DNA of 64,000 bases from Skeletonema tropicum (Eukaryota; Bacillariophyta; Thalassiosirophyceae; Thalassiosirales; Thalassiosiraceae): contig CM074149.1 of the NCBI GenBank assembly GCA_037178625.1, positions 186,001 through 250,000 of the forward strand, read 5' to 3'. Positions within the stretch are counted from its first letter, which is position 1, and each line of letters opens with the position of its first letter. A program made the translations under genes and the position numbers. The notes under the pieces were generated by a model that was not told where the DNA came from, did no database searches, and was given only the letters and a program-made list of their open reading frames with translations. Of the stretch, positions 1 to 9,960 are shown piece after piece.

Positions 1-3000
1 TACCTCTGTCATTTTCATCGGATAACACTCTAGCGGTATAGCGTTGACGTCACATTCATATTTGTAGAACCCACTTTGCAATGGTTGTTCTGTTAGCTTC
101 TGAATAAAGCTTTCACCAGTGGCTGTCTCTCCTCGTTTGTAGATCACCCCCTTACCTCGGTAGCAGTCATACCATGTGTTCCGTTTCACCGGAAACCACT
201 TTCCAAGTGGTATGTCAAGTTCCATTGAATTGGTGTGGTGGTGGCGACTATCCAGTCTATTGCAGAATGTTTCTCGTATACACCTACGAAACAAGGAGAA
301 CCACTTCTTCGGAGGGCATGGTATTTGCGGCCATCTCCAATCAGATCCCGCTACAAAATTGCCCCCCAGCGTTGTATTTCCGATATATTCTCCATTCTCA
401 ACCACTAGGTCTGCTAATGTGATCACTCGCATATAGATACGGACTGCATTGACCTTTCTCAATATCGATGGCTTTATTTTCCGTCGAATAAATGCTTCCA
501 TAATTGATTGATCGCCTTCCCTCTGCAATGCTGGGATTGTGGCATCTTCCATCCAAATCGTAGCATCTATCTCAGCTAATCGATTTTTCAAGCTCACTAG
601 TAATCCATTGTCCATATATGTCAGCCGTTCTTTGTACTCAAACAATGGTGTTATCAGACCTGACTGCAGTTGCAATTCATCCAATGTGAAGAGAAAATCC
701 TCCGCCAATGTCTTCCCATTTCTGAGCTGCTTGACAACATACTCTGACTGCAATTCAGTTTGCCTCGAATACATGTCTGGGATTTCCATCCCTCCTTGCT
801 CCATAGGACCTCGAATCACTGCGTCTGGTGAGTTCCTATTAAAGTGCATATATGGGAGGAAGTTGTTCCGTACGATTGTATCCATCTTTTTGCATTGTTT
901 CTTACTGAAGGACGTCAAGTGAAGGACGTAATCCAATGTTGGCATTAATCGTTGGTAGAGTAGTTGCTTCGTCTCACTTGCTGTCAAGAATCCCAAAGAC
1001 GTAGACTTGGAAATTCTCCTCAATTTCTCCATGATGACCTCGTACTCTTGCTTCTGGTTCCCATCGGGGCACAAGTGGTATCCCAACCCTTTATTCGGTT
1101 GATTTGGTGACTTAAACTGTATCACTGACTTGGCACCTTTATGATCCTCCAAGAGGATTGTTTCATCTATTGCCATGATTGGTTTTAGTTCCCCTCGTAC
1201 CACTTGCCACGCTAATGCCTGCCACGCACATTTGTGGTAGGCAAGTGATTGGCCTGAATATCGTACGACCTCATTCCACATCGTAGAGCTCAATTTCATC
1301 CTTTCGATCAGTTCATCCAGCGGTCGTTCACTGTCGTAATCTGCAGAGACATTTCCGTCATTATCATCATCGTAGCTTACGTTATGACGCTTCATCATCC
1401 GTTCCCCGAAACAACCATGTAATTCCAGTCCCGGTGCCAATTCTGCGTGCGTTTTCAGGATCCCACTACTACATGCCGTGAACAGCGCCGGATTGTCTGC
1501 TTTTCCTTGGATCTCTCCTGAAATCTGATAATCCCCTGGTTCTTCTGAGTATATATCATTCGATACCCCGAGCCCAGTTCTCACATTGCGTTTCATTCCG
1601 CGTAGTGCTTCCGCTCTTGCTCTCAGAATCCCGTCACTGAAGTTCCTTTTCGCCATTTCTATGTTCGACAATGACGGCTGCATTCGATCATAGCACGCTA
1701 TACAGTCATAATACAGCATGCCTATTGTTGATTTCTTTGCTCGTGCCGCTTCGAATGTCAACAATTTGATCATAGCTGCATCAATCGAGTTTCTATCTTT
1801 CCGAGATCCCCACTGTTCGTCTGACAGCTCCCCGGTAGACTCCATCTTTTTTGAAAACTCTCTTGCAAAAAATTTCAGTGCCGTGTTGAAATCAGCCTCT
1901 AATAACCCTATGATTCGGAGTTGGTTTATCTGCCGGTTACCTTTTTTCTTTTCCAGCATTACATCCGTCATACTCTTCCATCGTTCAGGGGCGAACCCAT
2001 ATATAAACGGCAGGCTGATCATTATCGACAACCAATCTGCAAACTCATTGTCAGCTACCATAGCTTTCCACACCGTATAATGTAGGTCTCCATTAGAGGC
2101 AGTCTTTTCTTTGGCTTTTCGGAATGCCTCTTGCAGTTGAGCAGAAGTTATTGAGCCCACGGTTTCCTCCATTGCTACTTCTTTTTCTGTTTGTTTCAGT
2201 TGACTCATCCACGCTGCTAGAGTATCACTAATCTCCATTTCTTCGTTCGTGGTTGGGTCTAACACTCGATAATTTCCTTCGAGTATTTGCTTCACCTCCT
2301 CCGTTCCCTCAGCACTTATCAATTGCTGTACTGGGGGTTGAGTCGATGGCCCCCCTTCCATTGCTACCTGTTGCAAATGCCGTTTGTTCCGCTGTAGTAT
2401 TCTACCTTCAATAGCCGTTTGGGATGTAATTGCCTCCCATTGGAACGGTGATTTGTCAATTATCTCATCTATCTTCAGTGTCCCATTTTCTCGGACAATT
2501 ACTTTGACGGGATATGCATTCTTATCCGGTACCTTCAATGAATGGTGGGCATAGAATTCTTTTTCCATGATTGGTTGTCCTTGAGACATTTGTTGCATGA
2601 CTGCATGCGTTTCAAATACTCCTTTATCATAATGGTACAATTCCTCCATATCTTCAGAGTACATCCACTCATGGCTCGGGACGTCTATGCGATCAAGTCC
2701 AACACGTTGCCCTTTTGTGAGGAGACTAAGTTTCCGATTCGTTGATGCTGCTCTTGTCGTTCGTATCATTGCGTTCATTTTTGCTTCCCAATCTCCGCCA
2801 TCCTTTCTTGCCGATGATTGGGCTTGAACTTCGAGCCATCCAATCCTCTTTTCTGCACAATCTTTCTGGATTTCCCATAACTCTTTACGTGCTTCCCTGA
2901 CCTTTACTTTCAACTCTTTAACTTTCATCTGCTCGTAATTACTCGTCAAATCATATTCAAGTCTTGCTGCAAGTTTGGTCAGTCCTACACTTGGGGGTGC

Positions 3001-4239
3001 TCGCCTACGCTTGCAGTCCAACATTGCTTTATACAGCAGTACTTTCTGCCCTGCCAACGTCAGTTCCGGACTGCGAAAGTACCCATATCGGCGACGTGAT
3101 GTCTTTTTCAGAGTTGCCCTGATGATATCAGTATATTCCTTATCCAATGCGTTATATGCACGCTTCGCCTCCGTCGTACATCCTTCCTCATGGAACTTCG
3201 CAACTAGGATGGGAACTTTAAGTTGAATGTTCTTGTCCTCCATCCCTTTTCTTAGCTCGTCCATAAACTTCTCCACCTTATCTTCTTGATGTAGGGTGAA
3301 TTGCCTATTGATTGCATTTGGGGGGCGATTTATAAGGCCCCTGAACAACAATTTCTCATCAAAGTCAACCCACGCCATTGAATGATCGGAGTGCACAGCC
3401 TCATGAGACCCTAGATACCCAATATGTCGTACCGCATGCTGAAGGCCTGCATCCATGAGGATGTAATCAAGTCTTTTCGTTCCTCTATTGTAAGTCCGTG
3501 GCATTTCCTCGAACTTCCTATAGAATGGGTCCTCCAGAACTGCATTTTGTTGAAACTCTCTAAACTCCTTATCCGAGAATGTACTTCCATTTGCATCCAT
3601 CATTACTATTGGTCTATATCCCTTCGATCTTTTCTCTTCAATCAGCTTGGTGAGGTCGTTGAGGATTTGCTTCCTCGGCCGAGGGTTAACTACTCCATCT
3701 TTCATCATTGCAGACTGTTGATGAGTGTATGCTGTATTTGGCCCTGCATTTGAGGATTGACATACTCTATACGCCGTTATGACAACTATCCCTTCATCCC
3801 GGCTTCCTTGGAGAATATGCCACGCAAATCTTCCATACTTGTCAGACCCTTGATGCCGAACTCGTCCCGTCACGTGGCCTGTAATAGTTTGTAGGACTCC
3901 TCCTGGCTGATATTTGATTCGATGGTCTATTGGTGGCAATGACGCATACTGAGTGTTAGCCATATTCTGAAACATTCGTCTCATATTCATATCAAAAATT
4001 CCTTTATTATTCGATGTCCATGGGCGGTTCGTTTCTACGTATCCGCATATATCAATCCCAAGGTCATGGACTACCTCTATCTCGTTTGGTAAAGTATTGG
4101 TCCTCAGGACTTTGATGGAGTTAATATTTTGAAACCCGAATCTTACTACTCCATCTTCATTTTGTCTAAGTTGTATTGTGTCTCCACTCGCTTCTAAATT
4201 TTGCACTGGTCGTATTACGTCTTGAGTTCCTCTACTCAT
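1..4239 (-). CDS. LINE ORF2: AP-endonuclease and reverse transcriptase, 3' part missing
   Basis: The frame stays open for 1413 codons from an ATG at 4239 to the first base of the window. The N-terminus resembles an exonuclease-endonuclease-phosphatase domain: FQNIN near the start, an ETN motif, MDANG around residue 215, RLDYILMD around 258 and SDHS at 284-287, which are the acidic and His residues expected in LINE endonucleases. The reverse transcriptase follows: motif A with a candidate Asp at 845 (YYDCIACYD) and motif C as YDDD at about 956-959 (1363-1374), where YxDD has Asp in the variable position. Downstream text (SGQSLAYHKC) matches the thumb region of diatom and algal LINE-like RTs as I remember them. 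The start codon overlaps the preceding stop (ATGAGTAG, 4232-4239), suggesting termination-reinitiation. No break was found in the visible part. Confidence 0.85.
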   Translation of the reverse strand, partial: MSRGTQDVIRPVQNLEASGDTIQLRQNEDGVVRFGFQNINSIKVLRTNTLPNEIEVVHDLGIDICGYVETNRPWTSNNKGIFDMNMRRMFQNMANTQYASLPPIDHRIKYQPGGVLQTITGHVTGRVRHQGSDKYGRFAWHILQGSRDEGIVVITAYRVCQSSNAGPNTAYTHQQSAMMKDGVVNPRPRKQILNDLTKLIEEKRSKGYRPIVMMDANGSTFSDKEFREFQQNAVLEDPFYRKFEEMPRTYNRGTKRLDYILMDAGLQHAVRHIGYLGSHEAVHSDHSMAWVDFDEKLLFRGLINRPPNAINRQFTLHQEDKVEKFMDELRKGMEDKNIQLKVPILVAKFHEEGCTTEAKRAYNALDKEYTDIIRATLKKTSRRRYGYFRSPELTLAGQKVLLYKAMLDCKRRRAPPSVGLTKLAARLEYDLTSNYEQMKVKELKVKVREARKELWEIQKDCAEKRIGWLEVQAQSSARKDGGDWEAKMNAMIRTTRAASTNRKLSLLTKGQRVGLDRIDVPSHEWMYSEDMEELYHYDKGVFETHAVMQQMSQGQPIMEKEFYAHHSLKVPDKNAYPVKVIVRENGTLKIDEIIDKSPFQWEAITSQTAIEGRILQRNKRHLQQVAMEGGPSTQPPVQQLISAEGTEEVKQILEGNYRVLDPTTNEEMEISDTLAAWMSQLKQTEKEVAMEETVGSITSAQLQEAFRKAKEKTASNGDLHYTVWKAMVADNEFADWLSIMISLPFIYGFAPERWKSMTDVMLEKKKGNRQINQLRIIGLLEADFNTALKFFAREFSKKMESTGELSDEQWGSRKDRNSIDAAMIKLLTFEAARAKKSTIGMLYYDCIACYDRMQPSLSNIEMAKRNFSDGILRARAEALRGMKRNVRTGLGVSNDIYSEEPGDYQISGEIQGKADNPALFTACSSGILKTHAELAPGLELHGCFGERMMKRHNVSYDDDNDGNVSADYDSERPLDELIERMKLSSTMWNEVVRYSGQSLAYHKCAWQALAWQVVRGELKPIMAIDETILLEDHKGAKSVIQFKSPNQPNKGLGYHLCPDGNQKQEYEVIMEKLRRISKSTSLGFLTASETKQLLYQRLMPTLDYVLHLTSFSKKQCKKMDTIVRNNFLPYMHFNRNSPDAVIRGPMEQGGMEIPDMYSRQTELQSEYVVKQLRNGKTLAEDFLFTLDELQLQSGLITPLFEYKERLTYMDNGLLVSLKNRLAEIDATIWMEDATIPALQREGDQSIMEAFIRRKIKPSILRKVNAVRIYMRVITLADLVVENGEYIGNTTLGGNFVAGSDWRWPQIPCPPKKWFSLFRRCIRETFCNRLDSRHHHTNSMELDIPLGKWFPVKRNTWYDCYRGKGVIYKRGETATGESFIQKLTEQPLQSGFYKYECDVNAIPLECYPMKMTEV

Positions 4240-4632
4240 CTCGCTTGTTTGGATCTTCTAACTTTGATCGATCAGTGCGTGAATTGATAGGTGCGGTGGT
4301 TCCATTTCTTAGACTTTCTGGTGGTGGTTTCGCCGAATTGTGAGGGCCTCCTTCGGTTCCTTTATCCGGCGATAAGCAGGAGACTCGTTCGGGTTCGTGT
4401 CTTCTGCTCGATATTGATTGGCCTCGTCTCCGTCCACGAGGGCTTTGTTGTATCATCCCATTCTCCTCCGTATAACTCTCATCAGAGTCTGAAGTTGAGC
4501 TAGAGTCCGTTTCTGATTCCTCGTCAGACGAATAAGGGTTGGCTTCTACACATTCCTCGCATCTTGCTCGACTCGATACGCTGATGCATCTGACATGGAA
4601 TCGCTTCCCACATCCGGGACACTTGTTTTTTT
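4232..4632 (-). CDS. -1 frame extension of LINE ORF1 (zinc-binding, acidic tail)
   Basis: This frame overlaps the end of ORF1 and starts to make sense exactly at an A7 run (4626-4632). ORF1 ends with a lone CHRC pair (about residues 1465-1468), while this frame supplies CPGCGKRFHVRC and CEEC. Read through a -1 shift, the two give one Cys/His-rich cross-brace-like module followed by a Ser/Glu/Asp-rich and then a basic Arg-rich tail of about 110 residues. The ATG inside the frame (4660) would give a protein lacking the first Cys pair, so I prefer fusion by frameshift to independent initiation. The frame stops at 4232, inside the ATGAGTAG overlap with ORF2. A one-base assembly or mutational indel in the A run would give the same picture. 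Confidence 0.6.
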
Positions 4633-7600
4633 CGTGATAGTGGATAAAGGTACCCCACACCGATGGCAGGTGTTGTTCGTATGTGGTTGTTCTTCTTTGG
4701 AGTCGACTATTGTATCGGACTCTTCATCTCGCTCCACTACCGCTTCCGTCTTCAACTTGGAATCTTGTTTGGACTGCTCTTTTTGCTCCTTCTTTTTCTC
4801 CTGCTGCGGTGAAAACTGTGGGTTCGTGTACGCAACCAGGTGTTCCGCTACATCGATTTCTGTTACAAGTTCGTCCAAGTTCTGAGGCGGGTCGGTGCTC
4901 ATACCCATTGATTCAGTTTTGTTGACTAATTGATTTGGAGTTTCTGGTGCTTCTCCTCGTCCATGACTTGGAGTAGGGTCTCTTCCGCGAGCTATTAATG
5001 GTTCATTCTCGTTTCCCAACACCTCTCGATGAACTTTTTCCACTTGCTCATACATCTGCGTGACTCCCAATCGTTCATCATACACTTCATCCGTTTGGTC
5101 TCCGCTCCCACCCCCTTCTTCGGATTCTACTTGTTCTCCATCTAGTGCTTCACGTGCTGACGTGATTTCTGGGCCTTTAAAACCTTCTACCACACATTCA
5201 AACAACGAGTTGTTAAACACACCAATCCTTTGCTCCAGCTCATTATTCCGGTATGTCAACATCTTGTCCACTGACCTCATTATTTTCTCTGAGTATTCAT
5301 TGAACATCCTCCTCGTTATATCAGCATGAGATTTTTCAAGAGTTGACAGATAGGCCATTGTATCTTTTGCCTGCTTCATGTCACGCTCTTTCTGCCTCGT
5401 TTCAATGTCATTTACATCCACTTCTAACGCCCCCAGTAGTTTTTCCTCCATCAGTTTCTGACCTTTCCGAACGTCTGATACTTGTTGATACAGATCCGCC
5501 ATAGATGACTTCACCTGACTTATTCCTCGTAGTATTTCTTCGAGTTTCTGATTGGCCTCCGGATCCCTATCAGCATCCTCTTGACGCTGGGCCTGGCTTT
5601 CTTCGAACCTCTGAATAAGGTTACACACTTTCACTTGATGTTCCTCTGACGATTTCCCCATCTGCTTAACATCCGCCGCTAATGTCACCATTATTTTCTC
5701 CAGTTGGGTTCGTCCCTCAAAGTTGGGCGGGTTCCCTTTTGGGGCTTCCTGTACAAGTTGGGGCGGTGGTAGTATCGGCGGTGGTCTTGCCTCTGGGACT
5801 ACCGTCTCTTCTTCCTCCTTTTCTTCGTTTTCTACTTCCTCCTGGTTTGGACCGTCTTTTGTGATCAACTTCATCGATCGCACATTCGCTATTCCGTGGA
5901 GGTAATCAAGGAGGTAAGACTTCACCATCCCCGTACCATATGCAATAAGGTCCTTTTCATCCGCAGCCTGACCTTCCATTGTCCATCTATTGTCTGATGT
6001 TCGCCCACACCTCAATACCGGGGATGGTATGTCTTCCCCGTCTCTTGTCCGGACAGTACCCATCAGACACAATTGTCTGACCGAGAGTGTGTTTTCTTCC
6101 CCTGAGTCACATTTATACATTCCTGTGGCTTTTGGTTTCAAGGCATCAAAGTTTACGTGATCATCGATCCCTATTATGCTGACCCGAGTAATGCTTTTCA
6201 GATACTCTTGCTGCTTTGCAATTGGCTGACTTATGTCTATTTCATTGCCTTCGACAGTCTTAAATGGAACAATACTTGTACCGAACAAATTTGGATGAGT
6301 CCCTATCGTCATCTGTTCTTCCATCCTGTCAACATTTGCGATAAGCCGATCTAGCGCTTGTCGGGATGACGCTACTGTGTATATCACTATCACACGCGTC
6401 TGATCCCGCCCCCACGATACTCGATCCATATCAATATGAAATGCTGGGGGCGTAAAGTCACCTTCTCCTTGCCGCCATATCTTGTCTATTTCAATCACTG
6501 CCTCATCTCGGTTAGAGAGTGTCAATTCAGTTGTATACAATATCATCGCACTCTTGATCATTGTGTTGCTCACATTACTCCACGTCACTCGCACTCCACT
6601 GTTGAATAGCCATTTAAACCATCGTTGTGGATCACTCAAGCCTATATTATTTCTCTCATTCAATCGGGGAGGGTTCTTGTAGGACATTTGGACATTCAAT
6701 TCAATTGAGATCCACTTTTCTTGCTGGTCCATCGTAAGGGAACATGCTTCACTTAGTGCCTCTACCTCATTGCGTTCAGGCAGTGCTCCGTTTGGAAATG
6801 CACGGAACAAACACACGTGACTTGCAGCCTCCAATGCATGGCTCAACGTCTTCATTGCATTCCAAGCCACATCCTCCACTTGCTCAGTGTTCTCTTTGTT
6901 CTCAATCCTCATTTTGAATCTCGTCAACACATTTGATTTTGTCGCTGCACTTCCCCTTCCGTATTTGTATTGGGGGCTATGCCCAGTAACCGATATTCCC
7001 TTGCTTCTCAGTCGCTCGGGTGACGTCGTCATCAAATTGTACATTTCCGGATTTGTGCACGAAATGAGGTGGCTATGCATCCGTTGCCTTTTAACCTCGC
7101 TACTCTCCAATTCTCGAAGGACCCTTTGTACTGTCACTGGGTCGAGCACCATCTTTCGCAGCTTCTCATTAGCTGGTACTTTATCGTATTCCAGATTGAA
7201 ATACTGACAAAGAAGTTGGCGATGATCTCTTGGTTCCTGTCGAATTGGTAACGTAATGTTATATTCAAGCCTTGGATTCCCAGTTGGACCCCTCGCAAAA
7301 AGTGGTAGTACACGAAGGATATATACTACTGCCTTCTTCAACGCCCTCTGGTCGTCTGATTTCAGTTTCAGATCATACGTTCCTCGGGTGTTTGTCTCCT
7401 CCTGGGCGGACTCGATGGGCGAGGGTCGTCCTTGTTTCCCCTCTTCAATATACGTACATTCCGTTAGTACTTTTTCCAGCGTGGCTTTGCCTTTGTACTG
7501 CAGTACTGCCCCACTCGAGAACTGCTGGATACCCACTCCTATCTCCGGAATTGCCTTTCCCGACAACGATTTCCATCTGTACACATTTGTGATGCTTACT

Positions 7601-9060
7601 GAATATTTCCCATCTTGTTCCTTATTCAGCGGCGATTCAAGTAGTTTTGCGGCTTGATCCTCAATCTGGTCCACAGCCTGGCGTAGATCCTCTTCTTTTC
7701 CGTATCGCATGGCAGCTATACTCGCTGAGAACCCATTTTCCTGCCAGATATGATCCGCTTCAGATTCCATTACCATCTTCACCTCATCACCTGTCCACTT
7801 TCTCGATTGAATGATCTTACGCACTCTGGTCGGCTGTGAGTAGAATCTCTGCACCCATTCTTTTATGGCTTCGTCCAGTTCCTCCCCGTCAATACTCTCT
7901 CGATTGATGAGGTCATTCACGGTTTCTTTGCAAAGTAGCTCAGTAGTTTGTCCAATCGTATCATTTCTCTTTTGCTGTTCGATCTCGTCAGCATGAGCCT
8001 TTGTTTCATCGAACCCATCTCTATCATTGATAATCTTGAGCAAACTTTTCGTGGATAAAGTACTTAGGTATTGGAACACTGTCTCTGAATCTTTTACGTC
8101 ATCCGGGTGAAAAGCATCTGTCCTCTCCAATATGCTAGTGGTTGCCATACTCACTAAGACATGATTCTGATCGGTTTTGTTCAGTTTTGCCACGCACTTT
8201 TTCGTCATCTTCCCCTGGTCGGCTAAGTCCCTTACCATCTGGAAGACTCGACACATCCTCACGTCGTGACCAGAAAACTTTTTCTGGTCAGTCTTGATTC
8301 CTGTGTCTTGCAGTTGCGCCTCTTCTACTGGTCCACTATCACCCTTCTGTTGATTTCGTGGTTTTGTTGTATTATCCTTCCACTTAATCGATTTTTCTTC
8401 AGTCATCGTATCATCCTGCTTCGGTGTGTTCACCTTTTTCTTGGAGTTTTTCTTTCTCTTAGAAATCTCCTTCTGTCCGCTTTGTTGATGATTCGATTGT
8501 TGTTCTTTCCCTTTTCTTTCCTTCTTAGCCTCCTTTGTTTTCACTACTTCGACTTCGACTTTTTCTTCCTCATCCTCTTCCTCACTCAACACTTCATACC
8601 TATTCTTGTTGCCATCCGGTTTACTCCCTTCTTTTTTGGTTTGCTTTTGCACTTGACATCCTTTCTTCTTCGGGGAAGGGACTGTCCATACTGGTGCTTC
8701 CGTGCCCGCCTCCTCGATCACATTTTTGACATCTTCCGACTTTTCAAACTTCATTAGAATAGGAGTGATTGTCAACCTTTTGGTTCCAGTCTTCACCACT
8801 TCATTCCAACTTTTCGGTTTCGCCTCCGCCTTGGGGGTAACAAGATTTCCAGTTTCTTCACGTCGTGCTTTACTGGTTCCACGCCTCTCCTTCCCGCTAG
8901 AGCGTCCACCCCCTCGTCCTCCTCCTCTTCCTCCTCGTCCACCTCTACCACCATCACGTCCTTTTTCCGATGGGTGGTTTTGGCGACGACCGTTTTCAGA
9001 GTTTTTGTTCAGTTGATTGGGTTGCTTTCGGTCCATTTTGTTGGTTTTTTTTGGGCTCAA
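4546..9060 (-). CDS. LINE ORF1 protein, 1504 residues
   Basis: This is a very long nucleic-acid-binding-like protein preceding the endonuclease/RT frame. Residues 1-60 are strongly basic with an RGG/RGGG box (about 34-53). Residues 60-260 are Lys/Glu-rich with low complexity. A long central region (about 270-1130) has no domain I recognise. Residues about 1130-1330 look coiled-coil prone (many Glu/Gln/Lys, with a short Pro-rich stretch PPPILPPPQ). The C-terminus is acidic and ends near a CHRC pair. In the LINE context it should be the RNA-chaperone/RNP protein, but ORF1 proteins are usually 300-500 residues, so this one is three to five times larger. The start at 9060 is the first ATG; a second Met lies nine codons in. 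Confidence 0.7.
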   Translation of the reverse strand: MSPKKTNKMDRKQPNQLNKNSENGRRQNHPSEKGRDGGRGGRGGRGGGRGGGRSSGKERRGTSKARREETGNLVTPKAEAKPKSWNEVVKTGTKRLTITPILMKFEKSEDVKNVIEEAGTEAPVWTVPSPKKKGCQVQKQTKKEGSKPDGNKNRYEVLSEEEDEEEKVEVEVVKTKEAKKERKGKEQQSNHQQSGQKEISKRKKNSKKKVNTPKQDDTMTEEKSIKWKDNTTKPRNQQKGDSGPVEEAQLQDTGIKTDQKKFSGHDVRMCRVFQMVRDLADQGKMTKKCVAKLNKTDQNHVLVSMATTSILERTDAFHPDDVKDSETVFQYLSTLSTKSLLKIINDRDGFDETKAHADEIEQQKRNDTIGQTTELLCKETVNDLINRESIDGEELDEAIKEWVQRFYSQPTRVRKIIQSRKWTGDEVKMVMESEADHIWQENGFSASIAAMRYGKEEDLRQAVDQIEDQAAKLLESPLNKEQDGKYSVSITNVYRWKSLSGKAIPEIGVGIQQFSSGAVLQYKGKATLEKVLTECTYIEEGKQGRPSPIESAQEETNTRGTYDLKLKSDDQRALKKAVVYILRVLPLFARGPTGNPRLEYNITLPIRQEPRDHRQLLCQYFNLEYDKVPANEKLRKMVLDPVTVQRVLRELESSEVKRQRMHSHLISCTNPEMYNLMTTSPERLRSKGISVTGHSPQYKYGRGSAATKSNVLTRFKMRIENKENTEQVEDVAWNAMKTLSHALEAASHVCLFRAFPNGALPERNEVEALSEACSLTMDQQEKWISIELNVQMSYKNPPRLNERNNIGLSDPQRWFKWLFNSGVRVTWSNVSNTMIKSAMILYTTELTLSNRDEAVIEIDKIWRQGEGDFTPPAFHIDMDRVSWGRDQTRVIVIYTVASSRQALDRLIANVDRMEEQMTIGTHPNLFGTSIVPFKTVEGNEIDISQPIAKQQEYLKSITRVSIIGIDDHVNFDALKPKATGMYKCDSGEENTLSVRQLCLMGTVRTRDGEDIPSPVLRCGRTSDNRWTMEGQAADEKDLIAYGTGMVKSYLLDYLHGIANVRSMKLITKDGPNQEEVENEEKEEEETVVPEARPPPILPPPQLVQEAPKGNPPNFEGRTQLEKIMVTLAADVKQMGKSSEEHQVKVCNLIQRFEESQAQRQEDADRDPEANQKLEEILRGISQVKSSMADLYQQVSDVRKGQKLMEEKLLGALEVDVNDIETRQKERDMKQAKDTMAYLSTLEKSHADITRRMFNEYSEKIMRSVDKMLTYRNNELEQRIGVFNNSLFECVVEGFKGPEITSAREALDGEQVESEEGGGSGDQTDEVYDERLGVTQMYEQVEKVHREVLGNENEPLIARGRDPTPSHGRGEAPETPNQLVNKTESMGMSTDPPQNLDELVTEIDVAEHLVAYTNPQFSPQQEKKKEQKEQSKQDSKLKTEAVVERDEESDTIVDSKEEQPHTNNTCHRCGVPLSTITKKTSVPDVGSDSMSDASAYRVEQDARNV
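4626..4632 (-). promoter_or_regulatory. candidate -1 ribosomal frameshift site (A7 run) in LINE ORF1
   Basis: On the minus strand the zero frame reads ACG AAA AAA ACA. Slipping back one base on the A run gives AAC AAG TGT, entering the frame that completes the Cys motif. The A run is a plausible slippery tract but is not the canonical X XXY YYZ heptamer in this phase (the X position is G). No downstream structure was evaluated. A single missing or extra A in the assembly is the alternative. Confidence 0.35.
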
Positions 9061-9250
9061 GTTCTATTATTATAGGTTGTTTACCTACTTCAGTTAGTTA
9101 TCTTAACAAGTGCTGTCACTCGATCTCTCCTAGTTAGTCTGCTTCCTCCTCGGACCGTTGGTCTTTTGGAGCCCTGTAGAGACCTACGTAGGAATTAGTA
9201 CATTCTTGTCATTTTTGTCTATCTTGTAGGCTGTGATTGGTGATGATTCG
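9061..9250. other. non-coding, possible 5' UTR/promoter of the LINE
   Basis: AT-rich sequence with no credible frame lies directly upstream of ORF1 on the minus strand. It may contain the internal promoter expected for a LINE. I see no defined boundary; similarity to the other dispersed repeat begins only around 9250. Confidence 0.3.
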
Positions 9251-9960
9251 AATTCGAAAAAGTAACATCTAACCTTAACTATCGTATATTCATACCTTAC
9301 TCCTGCTGATCGTTGAGGCAGTGCTATCTCCGTACAAATAAGCCATGCAGTTCCAAACCGCATGGTGTCATTGGAGATCCATCGCAACAATCAGTTCCCG
9401 CTTCACAGTCTCTCCATACACAAGAGATGGAGGCCCTCTACTAGCTTTTGGGCGGTAGTGGGACCCCGGAGACACGGACCTCTCATCTTTTGTAAGTAAG
9501 GGAGCACATGGTAGAAGAGTCTTGAATTAAAAAAGCAGCAAGTAACTATGCAGCGTGCACATGTTCGTCAGCAGCATCTTCCCCCGAAGATAGGTAAGCA
9601 GGCGTAGGCAACCCTCTCACTATGTGACCGGGTTGTTGCTTCCGTGGAGGACAGATTGGTAGGGCAACTGCTGAAGAACTCTTTGGCATCTGATAAAACG
9701 TGTGGATGGGTGGCCTGCGTAGGCAGCACATGTGGCACCGATGGTCCGAGTAGGGAAGACAGAGCCTCGGTCTCCCATCGATACAACATCCATCATCCCA
9801 TCCCCCCATCAGTAAAAGATATCTCAGCATATCTTCCACAAAGGATAGTCCGTGACAAGCTGTACATAATATTCAGCTTGGCTGGAAAACCATCCGCCAA
9901 TGACCAACACTCCAGCTTGATGGAGAACTTCCACAGACGGTGCCCCTCTCTCTAGGCATC
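9250..9960 (+). repeat. dispersed repeat, copy 1 (partner at 27515-28140)
   Basis: Long stretches match 27515-28140 in direct orientation with scattered differences. Examples are the tract around 9560-9675 (CATCTTCCCCCGAAGATAGG) and the tract around 9325-9400 (CCATGCAGTTCCAAACCGCA). Small frames occur on both strands but their reading is not conserved across indels, so I regard it as non-coding. The second copy lies inside an inserted element, so this is probably a transposon-derived sequence of unknown class. Confidence 0.75.

Larger units (their letters stand above)
1..9060 (-). mobile_element. LINE-type (non-LTR) retrotransposon, truncated by the window edge
   Basis: Three minus-strand frames lie head to tail without gaps: a very large ORF1 (9060-4546), a frame that extends it after a -1 shift (to 4232), and ORF2 (4239 to beyond position 1) with an AP-endonuclease followed by a reverse transcriptase. 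That order is diagnostic of non-LTR retrotransposons. All visible frames are open, so the copy may be recent. The 3' end, any tail and the target duplication lie outside the window, and the 5' end is not defined; the sequence immediately upstream of ORF1 (to about 9180) may be its 5' UTR. Unlike typical LINEs, ORF1 is longer than the visible part of ORF2. Confidence 0.85.

Noticed and set aside
8266..8757. 163-codon plus-strand frame
   Set aside because: Shadow of the Lys/Glu-rich part of the LINE ORF1 on the other strand (Phe/Leu/Ser-rich as expected).
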